Shown: piece after piece, positions 46,688 through 57,738 of the stretch | How positions within the stretch are numbered: the first letter of the stretch is position 1 | How the letters are laid out: the number at the start of each line of letters is the position of its first letter | Assembly: GCA_026315105.1 (NCBI GenBank) | Contig: CM048744.1 | Span: 837,010,094 to 837,074,093 of the forward strand | Reading direction: 5' to 3' | Source: Locusta migratoria | Lineage: Eukaryota; Arthropoda; Insecta; Orthoptera; Acrididae | Length of the DNA stretch: 64,000 bases | Program-made: the position numbers and the translations under genes | Notes under the pieces: model-generated | The model's input: the letters and a program-made list of their open reading frames with translations, nothing else | Database searches by the model: none | Told to the model about the DNA's origin: nothing

Positions 46688-49600
46688 ATAATTTTATATA
46701 CACCGATAACTTTCCATCCCAATATTCTCAATCCTTTTATCATTATCAACCCTCAAGCAACAATGCAACCAATAAAACCATTTTCAAAAAGTAAATATAA
46801 TTTTCAAAGAGTAGTTATTGTTCTATCTATCAGATCGCTATAAAACCGTGCCTAAAACCTTCCTCAGGTATAAATTATAAACTGTACAAATATTTAAGTC
46901 TCTGCGTCTTGTCGTACGGACGTGATAAGCGTACACCGAACAGACATTCACATTTATAGATATAGATTGTTTTGTTTTTGTTAGATAGCGGCAAAATACG
47001 AGGAAAATCTTGTTTAATTTTATCGTCTCAACATGTAAGGTGATTGAGGGCGAATGTATCATAATTTGTGAGGTGATTGGACATGTGAAAGTAAACCGAT
47101 AAAGTCCCATAAACTTGTCCGGTTTTCGAGTTTAGCACGACTGTTACTCCTGTAATGGTGATTCGCGAACACTTCGCTCCTCAACTTTACGTTTCCGTTG
47201 GTAGTACTGACGCATTTGTCCATCAGTTGGCGTACTTGAAAATTTTTGATTGCTGGATTCCTCAACGCCTAGGTGAAGAACATAACATCTGAAACTTCCT
47301 CACGGATAAAAACAGTGTGACAGACCGGAATTCGAAATCGGGTCATTTTTCTTTCGTGGGCAAGCGCTCCACCGACTGAGCTACCCGTGCACGCCACAAG
47401 GCCCGTCCTCACAGCTTTAGTTCCGCCAGTACCTCGTCTCTATCATCCAAACTGCTGTTGAAAAACTTGCAGGTCTAACTCTCCCGGAAGAAAGGATATT
47501 GTGAAGACATGGCTTACCCACAACGTGGGGTATGTTTCCAGAGTGACATTTTTCCGCGAAAAGCGAAGGTCCTGGTTTCGAATCCCGGCGCGTCTTACAG
47601 TATTAATCTGCTAGGAAGTTTGTATCAGCGTACATTGCGCTACAGAGCGAAAATTTCATTATATAAAGAAAATCCTTTGGCCCGTAAAGAATGCGCTCTG
47701 TGAGTTGCATTTCGTGGATGATGGATGATTTATTGATGCAACAAGAGGTTAGCTCCGACAGACACCATTAGAGAGATACAGTGCAGGCATACGAGACCTC
47801 CCCATTAAGGTTGCGTTAAGGCTGTAGGACTGACCGGAGATTATGTTGCCAAACAGTTTTATAGCACAGAATTAAACTTTCACTCTTCAGCGGAGTGTGC
47901 GCTGATATGAAACTTCCTGGCAGATTACAATTGTGTGCCGGAACAGGGACTCGAACCTGGGACCTTTGCCTTTCGCGGGCAAGTGCTCTACCACTGAGCT
48001 ATCCAGACACGACTCACGGTCCGTCCTCACAAGTTTACTTCCGCCAGTACCTCCTACTTTTCAAATTTCACAGAAGTTCTCCTGCGAACCTTGCAACACT
48101 AGCAGTCTTGGAAGAAAGGATATGGTGGAGACATGGATGTTTCCAGAATGGAAAGTAGAAGGCGAGGTAGTGGCGCAAGTAAAGTTGTGAGGATAGTTCG
48201 TGAGTCGTATCGGGATAGCTCAGAGGTAGAACGCTTGCCAGCGAAAGGCAAAGGTCCCAGGTTCGAGTCCCGGTTCCTGCACACAATTTTAATCTGCCAG
48301 GAAGTTTTATATCAGCGCACACTCCGCTGCAGAGTGAAAGTTTCATTCTGGAAACATCCCTTAGGCTGTAGCTAAGCCCTGTCTCCACCATATCCTTTCT
48401 TCCAGGAGTGCTAGTCTTGCAAGATTCGCAGAAGAATTTCTGTGAAGTTTGGAAAGTAGGAGGCGAGGTACTGGCGGAAGTAAAGTTGTGAGGCGGCAAC
48501 GAGAGTCGTGTCGGGATAGCTCAATGGTACAGCGCTTGTCCACGAAAGGCAAATGTCCCAGGTTCGTGTCCGGGTTCCGACACACAATTTTAATCTGCCA
48601 TGAAGTTTCAGTTTTATAGCCAAACGTTGAACAAATGATACACTAGGTGACGGTAACGCACTTCGCTGGAGTCTTCGTTGTCTAAGATACTGTATAGAAG
48701 GAGCAGCACTGAATTAAAATTTGTCCCGCGGCCGGGATCCTAATCCGCGTTCGAATTCCGGCCGCGGCAGAATTTTAATTCAGTGCCTCTCTTGTACAAT
48801 ACCTTAGGCATTACTATTCCATATCTTTGAAATATCGAGACAAAATGTGTCTCTAGAAATTGATTTCTATTTCGAATTCGAAATATTGATACATTTAGAC
48901 TGTTTCAGGGCATCCCAACGGCGAAACTGAAAATTTGTACTGGGCCAGGATTCGAACCCTAATTTTTGGCTTCGGGTTAGCGGTCGCCTTAACCAGTTGA
49001 GCTATACAGGCAAGCTTCACGTGCTGCCAAAATTCTCAATACACATATACAGGGTGTTACAAAAAGGTACGGCCAAACTTTCAGCAAACATTCCTCACAC
49101 ACAAAGAAAGAAAATATGTTATGTGGACATGTGTCCGGAAACGCTTAATTTCCATGTTAGAGCTCATTTCAGTATTTCTCTTCAAATCACATTAATCATG
49201 GAATGGAAACACACAGCAACAGAAATTACCAGCGTGACTTCAAACACTTTGTTACAGGAAATGTTCAAAATGTCCTCCGTTAGCGAGGATACATGCATCC
49301 ACCCTCCGTCGCATGGAATCCCTGATGCAGCCCTGGAGAATGGCGTATTGTACCACAGCCGTCCACAATACGAGCACGAAGATTCTCTACATTTGGTGCC
49401 GGGGTTGCGTAGAGTTGCGTAGTTTTCAAATGCCCCCATAAGTGAAGGTCAAGAGGGTTGAGGTCAGCAGAGCGTGGAGGCCATATAATTGGTCAGCCTC
49501 TACCAATCCATCGGACACCGAATCTGTTGTTGAGAAGCGTACGAACACGTCGACTGAAATGTGCAGGAGCTCCATCGTGCATGAACCACCTGTTGTGTCG

Positions 49601-52600
49601 TACTTGTAAAGGCACATGTTCTAGCAGCACAGGTAGAGTATCCCGTATGAAATCAAGATAACGTGCTCCAGTGAGCGTAGGTGGAAGAACATGTGGCCCA
49701 GTCAAGACATTGCCAACAGTTCCTGCCCAAAGGTTCACAGAAAATATGTGTTGATGACGTGATTGTACATTTGCGTGCGTATTCTCGTCAGCCCACACAT
49801 GTTGATTGTGAAAATTTACAATTTGATCACGTTGTAATGAAGCCTCATCCGTAAATACTAAAATGAGCTCTAACATGGAAATTAAGCGTTTCCGGCCACA
49901 TGTCCACATAACATATTTTCTTTCTTTGTGTGTGAGGAATGTTTCCTGAAAGTTTGGCCGTACCTTTTTGTAATACCCCCATCCTGCTCGCATCCCAAAA
50001 CTGTATTCCCGCAACGGATCGAGCATATAGATACTGTCAATTAGCTTAACTGTTGGGGGCAAATATACATTTATTGATTTGGTATCTCTTCTTTGAGACC
50101 TGTCCGGATGAGAAAGAGCTCCGAAGCCCACGTCACGTCACGTAATCACTATGTGTCTGAGCTCGCTTACTTGTCCAACTCATCGGAAGCGTGGCGTAAA
50201 ATAGATGAATAAAAAGAATTCTGTCACAATCCCTTCAATTATGTGAAGAAGTTTTAGCATTTCCTGTCACTTTATGTTACGATTAAGGAAATTATAAAGA
50301 GAACGACGTAAAAATTCAGGAGTTTATAAGCCTATTACTAAACTGTAATGTCTCTACTGGTACAGTACAACAAGAATCAGCATAATCGTTTTCGATTGTA
50401 TGAAGGACTACATCTTTTATGAAAAAGGCTGTTTAGGAAGAGAGACTAAATGCGATAAACAAGCAGTAATACTATTTATATCGATTATTGAGCTTTAAGT
50501 ACAATATACTATAAAGATATGTTTTTTGTTGTGGGACTGGTAGCCATAAAGACTCAAAAATGTCGACATCAATTACATGTTGCTGTACTCTTATGTTCGT
50601 TATTAATACATTATCATCCATTTGCGAATTTGAAGGCTTCGAAACGTTTCGTGTCGGTTATGGTGAAGTGAGCGACCTGAGAACTTCCCTCGTTGTGTGA
50701 CGTGGTGTACGCGCCGAGTCCTGTCTTTCCCATTTGTCACGAAACATTCTATATTCTTCAGTGACGGTATCAACAATCTGGTGTCTAACCTGTATAACTA
50801 AGTTGAGAAGTGAAAATGTGGACATGATGACGAAAGACACAGAATATTAATAAAGTTTGCTCAATTTCTATACCTTTACAAGTTTTCACATTAAAAAATC
50901 GGAGGCATTACTTTTCCAAACGTCTTTGCGGAAAAGAATGTCCAAGTTGTTGCTACGGTAACTTTCGACATTAACTGGCGTATGTGACGCAGTATCTTTG
51001 GAAACTTAAGGGTATATTACACGGGGCGTATTTGGTCGCTAGTCGCTGGAGTCTGTTGTCGCTCGGCGTATGGGCGAATAGCGAATGAATACGCTGACGC
51101 AATGACACGCAGCGACTTCAGACGCTAGCGTCTTCGTAAAAACAATTGAAACACGACGTAACATATGATACATTGTTTTGGAGGTTAGGTGATACCAAAC
51201 AGTTCTGTTTCCCAAGGTGCGACATGGTCGCGATTTTATGTGTGATCCATTTTGTAATTACTTTTAATATCTTCATTTACGTCGATCACAAAATTTCTCG
51301 TCGTTTTGACGACCGGTTTCCGTCAGTGATGACCATTTTCAAGTCTACAGCAAATCGTAAATAACAAATTTAGTAATAGACTAAGGTATCTTATAGAACA
51401 TAAACAAGGCATTACAGTCACCAATAAAAAAAAAAAAACGCGTTAAAAATATTATACATCATACCTGTTGTTACATTCCTTAATGAAGATACACTTATGC
51501 TGTAACGATGCCATATGGTTATATTACATGTATTGATGACTGTAATGCATTATTTGTTTTCTAAGGTAGTCTAATACTTGATGTATCCTTCTGTTTCTGA
51601 TTTGCTGTAGACTTGAAAATGGTCATCCTGACCTAAACCGGTCGTCAAACGACGATAAATTTTGTGATCATGGACGTAAATAAAGATATTAAAAGTTCTG
51701 TGTCCCACCAAACAAAATATGAAGTGGAATTGTAAACAAATTTCTGAAAATTTATCGAAGTTTTCCAGTATTATGGGACACCAAAAATAACGATTATTTA
51801 AATTCTATTATTGGTGAGATCGCCATCCTCATGATATTTCTGTAGGCAGAAGGACCTTCACACGATAATTCACCCAAAAGATTTGCAGAAGCACCATATT
51901 TATCCCTCCTCGCAATCTACCTTCTAATCCATTTTCTTTTATTCTTTTCTACTTTCCCGTTTTGCTTTAGGTTCATTAATTGTTTTTAAAACTGTTGCGA
52001 GAAACACAACGCCAGCATTTACAATTTCCTTCGACATTTTGACTCAACTGGTGGCTACTTTAGACGCTCCCGTATATGACACGGGGCGACCAAAAACGCC
52101 AGCGACCAGCGTCTAAAGTAGCCCACCCTTCAACTTTAGACGCTCGCGTTTCGAAGCAGCGACTTTGTTCGCTATCCCTGTTTACACGGAGCGAATTTAG
52201 CAGCTGCGTCCAAATACGCCAGCGACTAGCGACCAAATTCGCTCCGTGTAATATACCCTTTACACACGTAAATGTCGTATTCAGTTCGAAATATGGAGAT
52301 CCTTTTTCGTGTCGTGGAATTGAAACACTGTTAAATTCGAACTGGGAAGTATTACTTGATTTTGAGTGACAGTTGCATTCATTGCAGTTTCCATCTGCGG
52401 TTTGCAATTAGGTCGACGGGGCGTTCCGCGCTCGCATGCCCTGTGCAGCAGCGGCGCTTTGAAACAGACGCCGCTGTTCTGCGGTTTAATCATGCCAGTG
52501 ACACCGCGCGACATCTGTGCGCGAAAGCTGCTACTACTCGCCAGCAGCGATACGGGGCTGACGCAGCAAAACTAACGTTCTCTAAATGCGTCTCCAAACC

Positions 52601-54447
52601 AGATAGTTAGCGAAGCTGCTCGCTCCGCCGACCTCACATGTATTGCGAACGTGAAACAGACGCCCTCCCACCAATCCAACAGAACTGCTGTACGGACCAA
52701 GAGCAAAAGTGTTATTTAGATTTTCTATAGTTTCTTCTAGATAAGCTTAAGTATTGTGGTATGAGTGGCACAGTGCACAAATGTTTTAAATCAAACTTAA
52801 CTGGAAGAGTGCAGAAAGTTGAAATAAGCAGTTCAGTTGATATAGAAGAAACAATTAATTCCTCTGACCGGAAGTTATCAAAAATTGGGTCCCAAAAGGT
52901 TCGATCTTGGGTCCTTTGCTGTTCTTAATATATATTAATGACTTACCATTCTACATCCACGATGATGCTAAGCTAGTTCTTTTTGCTGATGATAGCTATC
53001 ATGCCTGACAAACTGGAATTAACTGATGAAATTTTAATGATTTCTTTCAGAAAATTATTAAGTGGTTTTCTACAAATGGACTCTCATTAAACTTTGATAA
53101 AACCCAGTATATACAGTTTCATACAGTAAATGGCATGACGCCATTAATAAATTTAGACTTTGAACAGAAATCTGTAGCTAAGGTATAATATTCAAAATAT
53201 TTAGGTGTTTACATTGACGAGGGATTGAACTGGAAGAAATACATTGAAACGTTTGAGTTCAGCTACTTACGCTATCACGTTCATTGCAAAATTTGGTGAT
53301 ATACATCTCAGTAAATTACCTTATTATGCCTTCACTGCTTTCATATGGGATTATATTCTGGGGCAATTCAACATTGAGTAAAAAAAAATATTCATTGTAC
53401 AAAAGCGTGTAAACAGAATAATTGCTGGAGCCCACCCAAGATCATCCCGCAGACATTTATTTAGGGATCTATGTATTTTCACTGTATCTTCACAATATAT
53501 ATATTCACTCATGAAATTTGTTATTAACAATCTGACCCAATTCAAAAGTAATTGCAGTGTGCATAGCTACAGCACTAGGAGAAAGGGTGATATTAACTGT
53601 TCAAGGTTAAATCTAAATTTTGCACAGAAAGGGGCGAATCATGCTGCCACTAAAGTCTTCGGTCACTTACCAAGTAGCATCAAAAGTCTGACAGATAGCC
53701 AACTAGTATTTGAAAAGAAATTAAAGGAACTTCTGAATGGCAACTCCTTCTACACCGTAGAGGAATTTTTAGATAAAAGTTTAAAAATAAAATAAAAAAA
53801 ACAATAATAATTTAAACAAAAAATCCTTAAAATATTGTCATGTATAGTCAACATTTACTAAATTGACACGTTCCACGTCATTACGAAATGTATATATGAT
53901 CTATGGGACAAGTATTAATTTAATCTAATCTAACACGGACCAAAGTATATGAAATATGTGATTTTTCAGTTATTCCCGACGTAATGTGTGCTGGAATGGT
54001 TCACGGTAGCTACTGTACGTCGGATGGAGCATGGTATGAAATATGATGTGTAATATCTCAGAACTTGGAGCGTACAATTCAGAACAAATTCTAAAGGCAT
54101 TTCTTGTGAAACATCTGTTAGACAATCAGCTGCTGGTACTCTTTAACAGAATTTTTGTGAAGTTGCCATCTCAATCGCTTACTGGTGGAACCAGGCGTTT
54201 ATACATGTTTGTCATATAGTGGGGTGATAGTCGCTCGTAATGACTATTACAGGAAACATCACATTACAGGCAGCAAATTTATGAACCATATGCATGTTGA
54301 ATTAACCGAACTCTTTGACAGTCCGAAATATGTTCGCTGTTGCGTTGACGAACGATATCAAGTTTCCAGATAGCCAGTCTTAGAAAAGATTACCGATATT
54401 TGTCGCTGTGACCTTTCAGTGTAATGTTTATCGGGAACGTTATCTCT

Positions 54448-54510
<63 letters not shown>

Positions 54511-57234
54511 GAGCACGTGCGCTTCCCACCATCACAGCCCGTCTTTAATAACTTATAAGACAAATTAAGTTTTCAGTCTCTCTACTTTTTAAAGCGACCG
54601 ATCAGAAGTAAGAATTACAATATATTTGAACAATGATTTTTAAGAAAAACCAATCAACACTCTGAACACCGTAATTGTTTACTAGGCATGTTACTGTTAG
54701 AGATAGAATGTCGTTGCCTTCCTTCGAGCCTTGAATTGATTTAACCCGCCAGTTACATGGGGGGGGGGGGGGGGTCTACAGTTTGTCGTGGATATCAACA
54801 ACAAAGAAGTCATGAGTGAAATTAAATCCTATGATTGACCAGATCTTTAGTTCAAAATGTTCAAATATTTGTATAGTCTATGGGACTTAACTACGGGGTC
54901 ATCAGTCCCTAAACTTACAAACTACTTATGAACTACTTACTAACTAGGACGGCACAAATATCCATGCCCGAGGGGGGGATTCGAACCCCCGACCGTAGTG
55001 GCCGTGCAGACCATGACTGGAGCGCCTTAGTCCCCTCGGCCACCGCGGCCGGCCAGATCTTTAGATTTGTAATCAAACACTTTATAACTGAGCAACCGAG
55101 TCTCCACTGTACTTTGGGACAAACTGAAATTATTACCTTTATAGTAGCTTTTATGATACTAAAATGTTATTTACCAATTAAGAGTCGCAGAATACAACCA
55201 AGAACTTGTTTATCAAAATTATTCACGACATTTATAGGAAGTAATTTTCCTGACGCCGCAGACGTAGGCTCCAAAAATACGATACACTTTTCCGTTAATG
55301 TAAACTCTTCATTCAACGATGTTGGTCGTGATTTTAGACATCAAACCCACCCATATGATACTGAATTGTTTCTAAATTGTCGCTACCTTCCCTACACCAG
55401 GATCTTTTTTCGGTCCAACTGGTTTTTCCTTAATTCTGTGTTATAAATATTGCCTTGTTTTATGATACTGCCATTGTCCCCAATATTTTCAACCATAGAT
55501 TCCTCAGACACACTTCAACCAGTTTCAAACCCTCTTGTTACAATGCATCCCTCCAGTCTGTAGCTTCATACAACTACCCAATCATTCCACCATCAACCCA
55601 TTTCAAACTAGCTCTCACCTTTGTGGCTACATTCCTCCCTACAATTCGTCGTACCGCAATTTGCCGTTATTATCATCTACAATGCGGTGTAATGTTTATA
55701 TTCAGTGCAGAACCGAGCATCGTGATGCTATTCTCATACTGTCAACACATTTGTTGTGTTATTGGGCCATACTCAATACCGACACCATCCGTCAGGTTTG
55801 ACGCATGAAGTCATTGGCGAGGACATATTAAACAAAAATAAACGCGGAAAGCAACATTATTCCAAAACACAAAACCATGTTCAAAAAATAAAAATTTCCA
55901 TTACGCACGAAGAAACTTTACTTTGCAATAATGTTCTACTAAGCAGTTGCCATTACGAAATATTAACGTTTCAGGTGATAAGTTTTTTTTTAATTAACAC
56001 ATGGGGCTCAGGGAGGGGGATGGGTGAACGTAAATTATCAGTTTGTACTGTAAACAGTAAGGTCATATTCCTAACACAAGGAAAATGATCAGTGTTTCTA
56101 GTCATACAACATAACACGCCGACGTCAGTAGTCAAAGCTGACAGGTGGTATCGCGTGATTCTGTTGTACCTAGCTAGTTGTGGGGAAAAAGTGTGTTGGA
56201 GCAGAAATGTTAACGAGACCTGTGATTACAATTATTTACCATGGTGCCTCCATAGGCATATTGTGTAACAGTCAATTCAGCAAGAAGTGAATTAGGCATA
56301 AAGCGTTTCAGTCAAGAATTTAAAATGTGTACTGTGGATGAGTTTCAATATGTTCCATGACTATGATGTTCCATGTCTGTATGTAATAAATATGAAATGT
56401 TTGTTATTGAAGAAACTGTATTGTGATGGTATCTTTTTTCATGGTATACGCGGGTGCTAAAACGTGTGGAATATTTTGAGATGAGGCAGCAAAACACGAA
56501 AAAATGCCCAACAAAAATGGACTCTGGATGCCTGTCTTAAGGAGTTATGATCACTTGTTCATCTTTGCTGCTCAATAGGAGAGGTGTATTTTACAGTAAT
56601 GAGGATTACCAAGTTTTTATATATTAAAGGATGCATTATAGATCTAATGTGTACTGGACCTTTCTTGATTATTTTGGTCCGTACTGCCCTCTTCCAAAAT
56701 GTATAAAGCAAAGAGCTTGTAGTAGGACAGATGTGGTTCACAGCACTAGAAATGAAAAAAAGTGCTCGTAAAGAGTGCATTTTACAGTCCATGTTTTTCG
56801 ACGTTTTCTCTTTTGCTAGGTACTATGAACTCTAAAACTGATACTTCCTGGCAGATAAAAATTGTGTGCCCGAACCACGATTGGAACCTGGGAACTTTGC
56901 CTTTCCCCTAAATCGGGCCTTTGCGGATGTCGGTTCGTTTTGGTCTATGTTGATCTTTTCGTCGTTGACTTGGTTCTTTTGGTTTCAGAGGGCATCGAGC
57001 CATCTGAAAACTTTGCTACACTGACTGTTGTCCAGCTGAGCTATCCCGGCACGCTTCAAGGCCCCTTCCTCACAGCCAGTGGCGAACTAAGGGGGGGGGG
57101 GGGAGGAGCTTTCCGTCTTGAGGGGGCCTACAAATACCTTCAAGAGCACATCTTTGCCTCTTTTTCTGGGGCTTAAATATAGAAAGCTATTTTTTTAGTC
57201 TGTCCCGCGTCTCTCATCCTGAGGAGCCTCCAAA

Positions 57235-57273
<39 letters not shown>

Positions 57274-57682
57274 GAGCGAGGTGGCGCTGTGGTAAAACAC
57301 TGGACTCGTATTCGGAAGGATGGTGGTTCAAATCCACCTCCGGCCATCCAGATTTAGGTTTTCCGTGATTTCCCTAAATCACTCCAGGCAAATGCCGGGA
57401 AGGTTCCTTTCAAAGGGCACGGCCGATTTCCTCTCCCCATCCTTACCCACAAATCCGAGCGTAAGCTCCGTCTCTAATGACCAAGCTGTCGACAGGACGT
57501 TAAACCCTAAGATTTCCAAATCTCAAAAGTTACTTTTTTTATAGTAATATCTTTCCAAGTGGGTGGAGGGCCTCATTTTGTTTTGCCGCCGCCCCGGTCT
57601 CCGACAGACATAGTCCACCACTGCTCAGACCTTCACTTCTGACAGTACCTCGCGCCGTCGGATGTTCGAGTCCTCCGTAGGG

Positions 57683-57738
<56 letters not shown>

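Noticed and set aside
48905..49015. Functional tRNA gene
   Set aside because: Box A and B are good, but the acceptor stem cannot form; several similar heads in the window belong to SINEs.
5607..57736. CRISPR array or prokaryotic operon among the repeats
   Set aside because: Repeats are dispersed SINEs, microsatellites and diverged tandem units; no array of equal spacers and no prokaryotic gene layout.
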